From NCBI RefSeq assembly GCF_040536835.1, contig NZ_CP159578.1, positions 1,674,001-1,738,000 on the forward strand: 64,000 nt of DNA, written 5' to 3'. This DNA comes from Salinicola endophyticus. GTDB lineage: Bacteria; Pseudomonadota; Gammaproteobacteria; Pseudomonadales; Halomonadaceae. Position numbers and translations under genes: made by a program. The notes under the pieces are model-generated. The model had not been told where the DNA came from. It saw nothing but the letters and a program-made list of their open reading frames with translations, and did no database searches. Shown here one piece after another: positions 1 to 8,385 of this stretch. Position 1 is the first letter of the stretch. Each line of letters begins with the position of its first letter.

Positions 1-710
1 AGCACCAGCGCTAGCAGTGCCTGCCACCAGTACGCCTGGGCCAGCTCGGAGAGATCGATGGTGAAGCGCGTGAAAGCCGGCAGCTCGGCGCCGAAGCCGG
101 CGAACAGGCTCTCGAACTGCGGCACCACCTCGATCAACAGCAGCGCGGTGACGCCGATCCCCACCGCAATCACCGCGACCGGATAGTACAGCGCTTTCTT
201 GATGCGCCCTTTCAGGGTATCGATCTTTTCGCGATAGCTGGCCAGACGTTCGAGCATGCGATCCAGCGCACCCGACTGTTCGCCGGCGGCGACCATGTTG
301 ACGAACATGCGATCGAAGCGCTGCGGATGACGTGACAGCGCCTGCGAGAAGCTGGCTCCGGCGCTGATATCGTTGCCCAGGTTTTCGACCAGATTGCGCA
401 TCGCCGGGTTGCGCAGCGTCTCGGCGACCACCTTGCACGCCTGCAGCAGCGGCACGCCGGCCCGGATCATGGTAGCCAGTTGGCGCGCGAACAGGGTGAT
501 GTCGCGTTGGCGGACCCGGCCGATGCCGAATGGGCTGGTCTTGCGCGTAATGCGCTTGACGATGATCTTCTGGCGCGCCAGCTCCTGGCGCACCTCGCTG
601 ACCTCACTGGCGATCAGTTCGCCGCTGACCGTCTCGCCGCGCAGATTCTTGCCGCGCCAGTGCCAGCGGTGGATCACCAGTCGCTTGGGAGGCTTCGCCG
701 TTGCTGCCAT
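1..710 (-). CDS. pilC: type IV pilus inner-membrane platform protein PilC (partial, 3' end outside window)
   Basis: This is the first 236 codons of PilC, the polytopic inner-membrane protein that works with the PilB motor to assemble type IV pili. The start ATG lies at 708-710 (complement) and the frame runs open to the window edge. The visible product begins MAATAKPPKRLVIHRWHWRG and carries a GspF/T2SSF domain: a cytoplasmic helical part with the typical RQLATMIRAGVPLLQAC segment near residue 80, then a hydrophobic stretch (YYPVAVIAVGIGVTALLLIE) near residues 190-210. The usual length is about 400 residues, so roughly 40 percent is missing. It lies 81 bases downstream of pilB on the same strand, the usual pilB-pilC order. 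pilD would be expected next, outside the window. Confidence 0.93.
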   Translation of the reverse strand, partial: MAATAKPPKRLVIHRWHWRGKNLRGETVSGELIASEVSEVRQELARQKIIVKRITRKTSPFGIGRVRQRDITLFARQLATMIRAGVPLLQACKVVAETLRNPAMRNLVENLGNDISAGASFSQALSRHPQRFDRMFVNMVAAGEQSGALDRMLERLASYREKIDTLKGRIKKALYYPVAVIAVGIGVTALLLIEVVPQFESLFAGFGAELPAFTRFTIDLSELAQAYWWQALLALV

Positions 711-791
711 GTCGGACTCCTGAAAGCGGTAGGTCGAGAAGCGTGTCGGTTGGTATGCGGTGTCGGTGCGTGGGTCGCCGTGGGGCGTGGC

Positions 792-2519
792 TCAGTCGAG
801 GGTCACGCGGTTGACCTCCTCCAGGCTGGTCACGCCGCTGAGCGCCAGCTCGATGGCGCTCTGGCGCAGGCCGGGATAGCCGCGTTCGCGCGCCAGCTGT
901 GCCAGTTCCAGGGCGTGGCCATCACGCATGATCAATTGGCTCATGGCGTCATCGATCGGGACCACTTCATAGATCCCCTGGCGGCCCTTGTAGCCCAGCG
1001 TGCAGCGGTCACAGCCGCCGGGACGATAGAGCGTGGCGCTGGCCAGGCGCGCTTGGGTGATACCTTCGCCGAGCAGCACCTCGTCAGGCACCTGAGTCGG
1101 CACCCGGCAGTGTGGGCAGAGCCGACGCGCCAGGCGCTGGGCAATGATCAGTGACACCGAACTGGCGATGTTGAAGCTTGCCAGCCCCATGTTGCGCAGC
1201 CGCGTCAGCGTCTCGGCGGCAGAGTTGGTGTGCAGTGTGGAGAGCACCAGGTGGCCGGTCTGGGCCGCCTTGACCGCGATCTCGGCGGTTTCGAGATCAC
1301 GAATCTCGCCGACCATCACCACGTCAGGGTCCTGGCGCAGAAAGGCGCGCAGGGCGCTGGCGAAATCGAGCCCGATGCGTGTCTGCACGTTGACCTGGTT
1401 GATCCCCGGTATCTTGAGTTCCACCGGGTCCTCGGCGGTGGAGATGTTGCGCTCCTCGGTATTGAGTCGATTGAGCCCGGTATAGAGGGTCACCGTCTTG
1501 CCGCTACCGGTGGGGCCGGTCACCAGAATCATCCCCTGGGGGCGCGCCAACGCACTCTCGAACAGCTCGCGCTGGGGCGGTGAGAAGCCGAGCGCGTCGA
1601 TGCCCCAGCTGGTGGCGCGGGCGTCGAGCAGGCGCAGTACGATCTTCTCACCGAACACCGTGGGCAGGCTGTTGACGCGGAAGTCGATGGCGCGCTGGTC
1701 CTCCAGGCGCAGTTTCATCGCGCCGTCCTGGGGCAGGCGGCGCTCGGAGATGTCCAGGCGTGCCATCACCTTGAGCCGTGCGGCGATGCGGGTGCGCAGG
1801 TTGAGCGGCGGGCGGGTCACTTCCAGCAGCATGCCGTCGATGCGAAAGCGCACCCGAAAGCTCGACTCGTAGGGCTCGAAGTGCACGTCCGAAGCGCCGC
1901 GCTGGATGGCGTCGCGCAGCACGCGGTTGACGAAGCGCACGATAGGCGCATCGTTGTCGCCGCCAGCATCCAGGGCCGCGGCTTCCTCTTCCAGATCGAT
2001 CTCGCTGGTATCCAGCGTCACCGCATCGCTGGCCTCGTCGAGCGCCTCGAGCATGCCCGAGGTGTCCTGGTGCTGAAGGCGGCGGGCGAGGGCACGCTCG
2101 AGTTGATCGAACGGCACCAGCACGCCATCGATCGCCAGCCCGGTGGTGAACTGGAGCTCGTCGAGCTTGGCCAGCGTGGCGGGGAAGGCGACAGCCACCG
2201 TGAGGCGGCGGTCGTCGCGCGCCAGCGGCAGTACCTGGAAGCGGTTGATCAGCTTCTCTGCGATCGGCTCGACGATCGGTAGGCGTTCCCATGCCACGGG
2301 CTGTAGATCGAGAAATGGCAGGCCATACTCACGTGCCGCCGCCTCACCGGCCTGGCGCGGATCGACCCGGCCCTGGCGCACCAGGAACTCGAGCAGTGTC
2401 TGGCCGGCCTCCTTCGCCGAGTGCAGCGCGTGCTCGCAGGTCGCCGCCTCGATCAGGCCACGATCGATCAGCCGGCGGGCGATACCGCGATGGATGCCGG
2501 AGGAGGTGGTGGTCGGCAC
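792..2519 (-). CDS. pilB: type IV pilus assembly ATPase PilB
   Basis: PilB is the cytoplasmic hexameric ATPase that drives pilus extension. The 575-residue product has the N-terminal MshEN/GspE_N domain, then the GspE catalytic core with Walker A GPTGSGKT, Asp and His boxes (LSTLHTN) and a C-terminal four-Cys zinc site (CPHC...CDRC). The frame stays open further upstream to 2747, but I chose GTG at 2517-2519: it is preceded by GAGAGG at suitable spacing, gives the usual family length, and the upstream residues look unlike PilB. The gene is divergent from pilA and followed by pilC. The start is less certain than the identity. Confidence 0.93.
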   Translation of the reverse strand: MPTTTSSGIHRGIARRLIDRGLIEAATCEHALHSAKEAGQTLLEFLVRQGRVDPRQAGEAAAREYGLPFLDLQPVAWERLPIVEPIAEKLINRFQVLPLARDDRRLTVAVAFPATLAKLDELQFTTGLAIDGVLVPFDQLERALARRLQHQDTSGMLEALDEASDAVTLDTSEIDLEEEAAALDAGGDNDAPIVRFVNRVLRDAIQRGASDVHFEPYESSFRVRFRIDGMLLEVTRPPLNLRTRIAARLKVMARLDISERRLPQDGAMKLRLEDQRAIDFRVNSLPTVFGEKIVLRLLDARATSWGIDALGFSPPQRELFESALARPQGMILVTGPTGSGKTVTLYTGLNRLNTEERNISTAEDPVELKIPGINQVNVQTRIGLDFASALRAFLRQDPDVVMVGEIRDLETAEIAVKAAQTGHLVLSTLHTNSAAETLTRLRNMGLASFNIASSVSLIIAQRLARRLCPHCRVPTQVPDEVLLGEGITQARLASATLYRPGGCDRCTLGYKGRQGIYEVVPIDDAMSQLIMRDGHALELAQLARERGYPGLRQSAIELALSGVTSLEEVNRVTLD

Positions 2520-2761
2520 GTCGAGGCGCCTCTCGCGAATAGAAATGGCCGCAGCGTAGGCGGAGGTCGTACCCGCGTTATCGGCAGTGCCAACTTTTTC
2601 TTTAAGAATCCTGAGACATGGCCGATAAGCGTCTTGAGTGTCACCGAATGTAACGTTGCGTGTCGTTTTGGCACGCTGCGCGTGGAGGCGCGGCGTGATT
2701 CGGTTTGCACGGCAGGGCGGCGACGCCGACCGGCACAACATCGACAAACTAGGGGATTTCC

Positions 2762-3241
2762 ATGCAAGGGCAACACAAGCGTCGAGCGCTATACCGCCAG
2801 GGCGGTTTTACCCTGATCGAGCTGATGATCGTGGTCGCGATCATCGGCATCCTCGCCGCCATCGCTATTCCGCAGTATCAGAACTATGTGGCGAGGTCGG
2901 AAGTCAGTTCCGCCATCGCGACCTTGAAGTCGCTGCAAACTCCTGCCGAGTTGGCGTTTCAGCAAGGCGATACAGTGACAACTCCGTCGGATCTCGGGAT
3001 TTCCAGCGACGCGGTTCAAAACGGTAAGATTACCGTCGCGAATTTTAGCCGCAAGGACGCGGACGGTAATGCCGCGGATCCCGAGATCAGCTTTACCTTC
3101 GACCAAGGAGGGAACTTCTCTGGCAAGGCAATTACGCTGGAGCGGCAGAAAGATGGTGGTTGGCAGTGCAGCACGAATTTCACGGATAACGAGCTTGATT
3201 CTGTGCCCGACAGCTGTAAGAAGAACACATCTGACACCTGA
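2762..3241 (+). CDS. pilA: type IV pilin (PilA-like major pilin)
   Basis: A 159-residue prepilin, the structural subunit of the type IV pilus. The mature N terminus [20 protein letters not shown] is a textbook type IVa pilin helix with Glu5. Cleavage by PilD would fall at GG^F after residue 15. Two cysteines near the C terminus (in WQCS and DSCKK) can close the D-region loop. The ribosome site AGGGGA precedes the ATG. The leader is 15 residues and strongly basic, longer than the 5-10 usual for type IVa pilins, and no internal start is available. Codon and base use in the distal half is visibly more AT-rich than in neighbouring genes, as is common for variable pilins. A strong terminator follows. 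Confidence 0.92.
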   Translation: MQGQHKRRALYRQGGFTLIELMIVVAIIGILAAIAIPQYQNYVARSEVSSAIATLKSLQTPAELAFQQGDTVTTPSDLGISSDAVQNGKITVANFSRKDADGNAADPEISFTFDQGGNFSGKAITLERQKDGGWQCSTNFTDNELDSVPDSCKKNTSDT

Positions 3242-3260
3242 TGCCATCTTAGTCGGAGCG

Positions 3261-3290
3261 AAAGGCCGGCCGTCGCCGGCCTTTTTCTTT
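3261..3290 (+). terminator. rho-independent terminator after pilA
   Basis: Stem AAGGCCGGC / GCCGGCCTT with a 4-base loop (CGTC), followed by a T-rich tract (TTTTTCTTTT). It begins 20 bases after the pilA stop codon. Confidence 0.88.
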
Positions 3291-3315
3291 TCCAGCGCGC
3301 CGGCCGGCCCGCCTC

Positions 3316-3600
3316 TCAGTAGAGCGCCTTCTCCTCGCCCACGACCTCACGCAGCACTTCCAGGAACAGCCGGTCGGCATCGGAGTGCTCCTTGGGGTCT
3401 TCCGGGATATGTACGCTGGTGGTATCGGAGATCTCGTTGGCGATACGCGCCCACGCCTGCGGGTCGTTGCTGCCATCCGAGTGGCGTTTGGCGATCGCCA
3501 GCGAGTTTTCCAGGATGCCCGGCTCCTGCAGCAGTTTCTTGATGAAGGCGCGCAGCTCGTGAATGACGCGAACCTTCTGCATTTCCGAAGCGGAACTCAT
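3316..3600 (-). CDS. small conserved-looking protein of unknown function
   Basis: A 94-residue acidic soluble protein that I do not recognise. The start ATG at 3598-3600 follows AAGGAGAG at ideal spacing. The sequence is mainly helical, beginning MSSASEMQKVRVIHELRAFI and continuing with a KKLLQEPGILENSLAIAKRH segment, with an acidic C-terminal helix (EVLREVVGEEKALY). There is no signal peptide, membrane segment or cysteine. It sits alone between the convergent pilA and the divergent trkH. Composition is that of a real protein, unlike the Arg/Ala-rich shadow frames overlapping it. Confidence 0.7.
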   Translation of the reverse strand: MSSASEMQKVRVIHELRAFIKKLLQEPGILENSLAIAKRHSDGSNDPQAWARIANEISDTTSVHIPEDPKEHSDADRLFLEVLREVVGEEKALY

Positions 3601-3851
3601 GGCACTCTCCTTGCTCGAGTCGGGAAGATGGCGCCACGATAGCACAGCCGCCGGCGCCGCCGTACTCGTCTGAGCCGGGTGTCGTGGCTGCCTGTCTGGC
3701 CCTCCCGCGGCGCCTGGTGCGTACTTCCGGCGGCAGGTGGCAGTGTCGCGGCGTGCCCGATTGGCCTATCATCGCCAGTCGTTTGGCGCGCCGGCGATCA
3801 CGCATGGCGGCGTGGCGGTGAGTGAAGGGCGCATCGAAGGGGAGAGAGACG

Positions 3852-5303
3852 TTGCGAGACGCCAAGCCGATTGTCAAAGTTCTGGCGCTGTTATTGATCG
3901 TGCTGGCCGTGTTCATGCTCCCGCCGATCGTGCTGTTGAAGCTGGAGGGCGATCCCGACCTGTGGGCCTTTCTCAAGTCGATGGCACTGGTCGCGGCCAT
4001 CTCGGCAGGCTTGCTGGCCTGGACCTGGCATACGCCGGTCGAGCTCAAGACCCAGCACATGTTCATTCTGACCACCTCGAGTTGGGTGGTGATCAGCGCC
4101 TTTGCCAGCCTGCCGCTGGTGCTGGGCGCGCCGCAATTGTCGTTCACCGATGCGGTGTTCGAGTCGATCTCGGCAATCACCACCACCGGGTCGACCGTGC
4201 TCTCGGGCATCGAGCATCTCTCCGATGGCCTCAAGCTGTGGCGTGGTCTGATGCAGTGGCTGGGGGGGATCGGGATCATCGTGATGGCGATTGCGATCCT
4301 GCCGTTTCTCAAGGTGGGGGGCATGCGGCTGTTCCAGACCGAGTCCTCCGACTGGTCGGACAAGGTGTTGCCGCGGGCTGGGGGGATCGCCAAGGCATCC
4401 GCAGTGATCTACCTGGGACTGACGCTGGTGGCGATACTCAGCTATCGGCTGGCGGGCATGCAGACTCTGGATGCGATCGTGCACGCCATGAGTTCGGTCT
4501 CCACCGGCGGCTTCGCCAACTACGATGCCTCCTTCGGCATCTACGAGAGTCGCCCGCTGATCCTTTGGCTGGGCTGCGCCTTCATGCTCGCCGGGGCATT
4601 GCCGTTCGTACTCTATATTCGCCTGATTCGTGATTCGCGTGGCGCGCTGTGGCAGGACCAGCAGGTGCGCGGCCTGCTCACGCTGCTGGTGGTGGTGATC
4701 GGCACCCTGACCCTCTACCGGGTGCTGGCCTTCCATGATGCGCCGTTCAGCGCGCTGACCGAGGTCGCCTTCAACGTGATCTCGGTGGTGACCACCACCG
4801 GCTATGCCAGCCAGGACTACAGTCTGTGGGGGCCGCTGGCGGTGACCACCTTCTTCTTCATCACCTTCGTCGGCGGCTGCAGCGGTTCGACCAGCGGCGG
4901 GATGAAGATATTCCGCTTCCAGATCGGTGGGCTGATGCTGCTCAACCAACTGCGCTATCTGGTGCACCCCAGCGGGGTATTCGCCCAGCGCTACAACGGC
5001 CGTCCGCTCAACGACGAGGTGGTGCGCGCGGTCATCGCCTTCTCGTTCTTCTTCTTTTTGATCTTCGCGATGCTCTCGCTGGCGCTGGCCGCCCTCGGGC
5101 TGGACATGGTCACCGCGACCACCGGCGCGGCCACCGCGCTGGCCAACGTCGGCCCCGGCCTGGGGCCGATCATCGGCCCGGCCGGTAACTTCGCCAGCCT
5201 GCCGGATGCGGCAAAGTGGATTCTCTGCATCGGCATGCTGATGGGTCGCCTGGAGATTCTCACCGTGCTGGTGCTACTGATGCCGTTCTTCTGGCGCAAG
5301 TGA
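3852..5303 (+). CDS. trkH: Trk potassium uptake system membrane subunit TrkH
   Basis: TrkH/TrkI-type K+ translocating subunit of the Trk system, important for osmoadaptation in halophiles. Counting from the chosen start, the four pore-loop filters are at about residues 110-113 (TTTG), 217-220 (STGG), 314-317 (TTTG) and 432-436 (NVGPG), matching E. coli TrkH spacing. The protein has 483 residues, the same length as E. coli TrkH. I chose TTG at 3852 because GGGGAGAG precedes it; a GTG at 3822 in the same frame has no ribosome site. No trkA lies in the window. It could be the TrkI paralogue known from Halomonas elongata; the sequence alone does not decide. Confidence 0.93.
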   Translation: MRDAKPIVKVLALLLIVLAVFMLPPIVLLKLEGDPDLWAFLKSMALVAAISAGLLAWTWHTPVELKTQHMFILTTSSWVVISAFASLPLVLGAPQLSFTDAVFESISAITTTGSTVLSGIEHLSDGLKLWRGLMQWLGGIGIIVMAIAILPFLKVGGMRLFQTESSDWSDKVLPRAGGIAKASAVIYLGLTLVAILSYRLAGMQTLDAIVHAMSSVSTGGFANYDASFGIYESRPLILWLGCAFMLAGALPFVLYIRLIRDSRGALWQDQQVRGLLTLLVVVIGTLTLYRVLAFHDAPFSALTEVAFNVISVVTTTGYASQDYSLWGPLAVTTFFFITFVGGCSGSTSGGMKIFRFQIGGLMLLNQLRYLVHPSGVFAQRYNGRPLNDEVVRAVIAFSFFFFLIFAMLSLALAALGLDMVTATTGAATALANVGPGLGPIIGPAGNFASLPDAAKWILCIGMLMGRLEILTVLVLLMPFFWRK

Positions 5304-5359
5304 TGGCGCTTTGCCGGGGCAAGTCGCCCGGAGGGGGGGGCGCCGGGGCGCGAAAACAG

Positions 5360-5391
5360 ACACGGCCACGCCGAATGAGGCGTGGCCGTGT
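5360..5391. terminator. hairpin between convergent trkH and the acyltransferase gene
   Basis: Perfect 13-bp stem (ACACGGCCACGCC / GGCGTGGCCGTGT) with a 6-base loop. On the plus strand a T6 run follows about 14 bases later. On the minus strand the stem is followed by TCTGTTTTC. It may serve both convergent genes. Confidence 0.65.
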
Positions 5392-5495
5392 GAGGCAGTC
5401 TGCTTTTTTGCGTTTGCCGCCGGCCTGGCGTTTATCGGTCTAGCGTTCGCCGATTTTGAGACCGGTCGTTGGCGAAATCGTCTGACGCGACGCGA

Positions 5496-6698
5496 TCAGG
5501 AAGCGTCGCTATCCAGGCGTCCAGCGCGGTTGAGGATCGGGTTGGCGTACTGCTTCAGCCACCATGGGCGCAGCTCGGCCGGCACCTCTGCCAGGCGCGT
5601 CTGGAAGCGTTCGCGATCTTCTGCGGTGACCGCAGAGAGGTCGACCAGATCGGGGGCGAGGCCGGTCTCGGCCAGGGCCAGCTGATGACTCGGGAACAGC
5701 GGGTAGTTCGACAGCACCTGGCGGTCGATCTCGGCGGCCACCGCATCGGCGGAGTCGAAGTCCGCCGACAGCGGCGTGCCGAAGGCCAGCTTGACCCGGC
5801 CCTTGTTGCCGATGATGCCGGAGACGATCGAGCGGATGTCCTCGAACTCGACCTTCTGGTAGCGGCCAGCGGTCTCCTTGGCGTGCAGCTCGCGCGCCTT
5901 GAGCAGATCGCAGGGGTCGTACTCGTAGCTGATCGACACCGGCACGATCTGCAGCTCCTGCACCGCACGGCCGATGTCGGGGTCGTTCTCCTCCTGGCGC
6001 CTGGCCATGCACAGCATCTTGACGATGGCGCTATCGGTGCGATCGACGCCGTCCTTGGCGCGGCCCTCGCGCTGGGCCAGCCAGACCGAGTGGTTGTCGT
6101 CGCTGATCGAGTGGCGGATATAGCCCGAGAGTGACTGGTAGGCCGCCAGCATGGCGCGCTTGCCCTTGACCGAGCGCGGCACGATGAAACTCTTGTTGAG
6201 CCGCATCAGGTCGGTGACGAAGGGCTTCTGCAGCAGATTATCGCCGATCGCGATGCGCACGGTGTCGTGTCCCTCGACGTAGAGCGCATAGTTGACGAAG
6301 GCGGGGTCGAGGGCGATGTCACGATGGTTGCCGATGAACAGATACGCCTGATCCGACGACAGTCGATCGAGCCCTTCGACGCTGAAGCCTTGCGTGGTGC
6401 GCGCGATCATGTGTGCCATGTAGTCGGCGATGCGCAGCTGGAAGTCGCGGATGGTGGCGACCCCGCGCACTTCACGGCGCAGACGCAGGCTGGCGAGAAA
6501 GCGGGCCAGCGGCGGCGCGACACGTGCCAGGCGCGGCAGGCGGTAGCGGGTGATGGCGTCGAGCAGCTCGCTATCCTGTGCCAGGCGTGCCAGCACGCCG
6601 GCGACCTCGTCGTCGTGGTAAGGACGGATGTCGGCGAAGCGATCGAGATCGATCGCGGCCTCGGCGCTATTGGGCGGCGTGGTGGAGCTCTGCGTCAT
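5496..6698 (-). CDS. 1-acylglycerol-3-phosphate acyltransferase-like protein (PlsC family)
   Basis: A 400-residue member of the glycerolipid acyltransferase superfamily. The block FIGNHRDIALDPAF at residues 121-134 takes the place of the NHX4D catalytic motif, and FIVPRSVKGKRA near residues 170-182 resembles the substrate-binding block. The spacing is H125-x5-D131 rather than the canonical H-x4-D, with another Asp at 127. No signal peptide or convincing membrane helix is present. The start ATG overlaps the rdgC stop as ATGA, so it is translationally coupled to rdgC. The acyl acceptor cannot be told from sequence; a role in phospholipid synthesis is inference. Confidence 0.8.
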   Translation of the reverse strand: MTQSSTTPPNSAEAAIDLDRFADIRPYHDDEVAGVLARLAQDSELLDAITRYRLPRLARVAPPLARFLASLRLRREVRGVATIRDFQLRIADYMAHMIARTTQGFSVEGLDRLSSDQAYLFIGNHRDIALDPAFVNYALYVEGHDTVRIAIGDNLLQKPFVTDLMRLNKSFIVPRSVKGKRAMLAAYQSLSGYIRHSISDDNHSVWLAQREGRAKDGVDRTDSAIVKMLCMARRQEENDPDIGRAVQELQIVPVSISYEYDPCDLLKARELHAKETAGRYQKVEFEDIRSIVSGIIGNKGRVKLAFGTPLSADFDSADAVAAEIDRQVLSNYPLFPSHQLALAETGLAPDLVDLSAVTAEDRERFQTRLAEVPAELRPWWLKQYANPILNRAGRLDSDAS

Positions 6699-7621
6699 GG
6701 TGTCGGGGCCGACGTCTCGGCTTCACCGCCGAGCCAGTCGATCAGCTGTTCGATGAAGGTGGCGAGTGCCTGGGACATCAGCGCGAAATCGGTCTCCAGC
6801 GCCACCGCGGGGTCGTCGCCATCTTCGGTCTGACTGGCTTCGTCGAGCAGGGCGTCGTCGAACTGCAATGACTTCAGTGCCAGGTCGTCGTGCAGCACGG
6901 TGCGCAGCTGTCCCTCGCTGCCGACGCTCAGCTTGCTGGCCTGGCGGCCGCCCTCGAGCAGCGACTGGATCTCCTCGCTGTCGAGATCGACCTGACGCGC
7001 ACGCAGCACGCCGTCGTCCTCGGCAGCGCGCAGCTCGACCTGATCGCCCAGCAGCAGACTGGGCGGGCGGCTGCCGGCGTCGCTCAGCCACTGGGTCATG
7101 CCGCGCGATGGCGGCGTGCGGGTCGCCAGTGGCGTGACCTTGAGTGAGCCCAGGGTCTGGCGCAGCAGATCCAGCACCTCTTCCGCGCGCTTGCGGCTGG
7201 AGGCGTTGATACCGATCAGCCGGCGACGGGTATCCCACCACAGCTCGACGCGCTGGGTGCGGGTGAAGGCCTGCGGCAGCAGCTCCTCCATTACCTGCTC
7301 CTTGAGCAGCTGGCGCTCGCGCCGGGGCAGCGGCTGGCCTTCGGCCTGCTCGCGTGCCTCGCTGCGCTCGGCGACCTCTTCATTGACCACCGAGGCGGGC
7401 AGCAGGCGCTCCTGGCGCAGCATCGACAGCAGCCGGTGGCCCTGGATCTCGTGTACGCGCTGGTCGCTGCCGCGGCCGGCCGGGGCGCTCCAGCCGACCC
7501 GGCGTGCCTCGCGAGGCGAGACGGGGCGAAACGCAAATTCTGCCAAGGCGCTCTCCAGGTCCTCCAGCGCGAGAACCTCGACGTCATGGCAGCGGTAAAG
7601 ATGACAGTGCTTGAACCACAT
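6695..7621 (-). CDS. rdgC: recombination-associated DNA-binding protein RdgC
   Basis: RdgC is a ring-shaped nucleoid-associated protein that binds double-stranded DNA and counters RecA. The 308-residue product begins MWFKHCHLYRCHDVEVL and shares family blocks throughout, including LLPQAFTRTQRVELWWDT and the C-terminal EQLIDWLGGEAE. Its length is close to E. coli RdgC (303). The frame is open upstream to 7792, but the family N terminus fixes the start at 7621. The Shine-Dalgarno is weak. It overlaps the downstream acyltransferase start by four bases and is divergent from fadM. Confidence 0.95.
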   Translation of the reverse strand: MWFKHCHLYRCHDVEVLALEDLESALAEFAFRPVSPREARRVGWSAPAGRGSDQRVHEIQGHRLLSMLRQERLLPASVVNEEVAERSEAREQAEGQPLPRRERQLLKEQVMEELLPQAFTRTQRVELWWDTRRRLIGINASSRKRAEEVLDLLRQTLGSLKVTPLATRTPPSRGMTQWLSDAGSRPPSLLLGDQVELRAAEDDGVLRARQVDLDSEEIQSLLEGGRQASKLSVGSEGQLRTVLHDDLALKSLQFDDALLDEASQTEDGDDPAVALETDFALMSQALATFIEQLIDWLGGEAETSAPTP

Positions 7622-7782
7622 ACGCCCGTGTTTCCGTTTGAAAGGAGGCACATTATGTCGAAAGGACCCAGGTGTTGCCACCGAGGTAGACCATTGGCGT
7701 TTGCAGCCGTGTTTCAAACGAGCGTATGTTTCGATGTCAGGAGCGGCGCGCGATCGGCGTCGCCAATGACCCGGAGATTCGC

Positions 7783-8214
7783 ATGGATTCACGCATCACT
7801 CATACCCAGGTTCGCGTCCGCGGCTTTCATCTGGATGGCTATGGCCACGTCAATCACGCCCGTTATCTCGAATTTCTGGAGGAGGGTCGCTGGGCCTTCG
7901 CCGATGAGCACCCCGCGTTCGCCGCCGGCATGGCCGAGGGCGTGGCGCTGGTCGCGGTCAATCTCAACATCGATTACCGCCGCGCCGCGGTGATCAACGA
8001 CGATCTCGACATCGAGACCTGTCTGTCGCATATCGGCGGGCGCAGCGCCCGGGTGGCGCACCGTATCGTGCACCGCGACAGTGGCGAGCTGGTGGTGAGC
8101 GCGCTGCTGACCTTCGTGCTGCTCGATCAGCGCAGCGGTGAGGTGGTGCCGCTCGAAGGGGTGTGGCGCGAGCGCCTCGAACCGCTGCTGGTCGCCGAGG
8201 CGGAAGCACGCTAG
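7783..8214 (+). CDS. fadM: acyl-CoA thioesterase FadM (hotdog fold)
   Basis: A 143-residue single hotdog-domain thioesterase that hydrolyses long-chain acyl-CoA by-products of beta-oxidation. The segment VRVRGFHLDGYGHVNHARYL and the following EFLEEGRWAF align closely with E. coli FadM (YbaW), and a later VNLNIDYRR block also matches. The ATG at 7783 has GGAG seven bases upstream; an upstream in-frame ATG at 7726 adds an unrelated extension. It stands alone between the divergent rdgC and the co-directional gyrA. Confidence 0.9.
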   Translation: MDSRITHTQVRVRGFHLDGYGHVNHARYLEFLEEGRWAFADEHPAFAAGMAEGVALVAVNLNIDYRRAAVINDDLDIETCLSHIGGRSARVAHRIVHRDSGELVVSALLTFVLLDQRSGEVVPLEGVWRERLEPLLVAEAEAR

Positions 8215-8272
8215 CGGCTGGCTACACCACCCGGGTAAAAGACGTCAATGCCTGCCTTTGGAAGCCCTGAAA

Positions 8273-8281
8273 TGGTATGAT
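8273..8281 (+). promoter_or_regulatory. candidate extended -10 promoter of gyrA
   Basis: TGGTATGAT gives an extended -10 (TG-N-TATGAT) about 105 bases before the gyrA ATG. No good -35 is seen, which an extended -10 can tolerate. Confidence 0.45.
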
Positions 8282-8385
8282 CGACAGATTGTGCGGCCGA
8301 GGGTCTCGGTCGCCTTGTCGGGGCTTCATTAACGCTGCTACGGTCGCCTTCGGCCGTGGCAGCGGCGCAAAGGATTTGACGACCC

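Noticed and set aside
2520..2761. Sigma-54 promoter for pilA
   Set aside because: TGGCAC near 2670 and TTGC motifs near 2654 and 2709 occur, but none pair at the required 5-base spacing.
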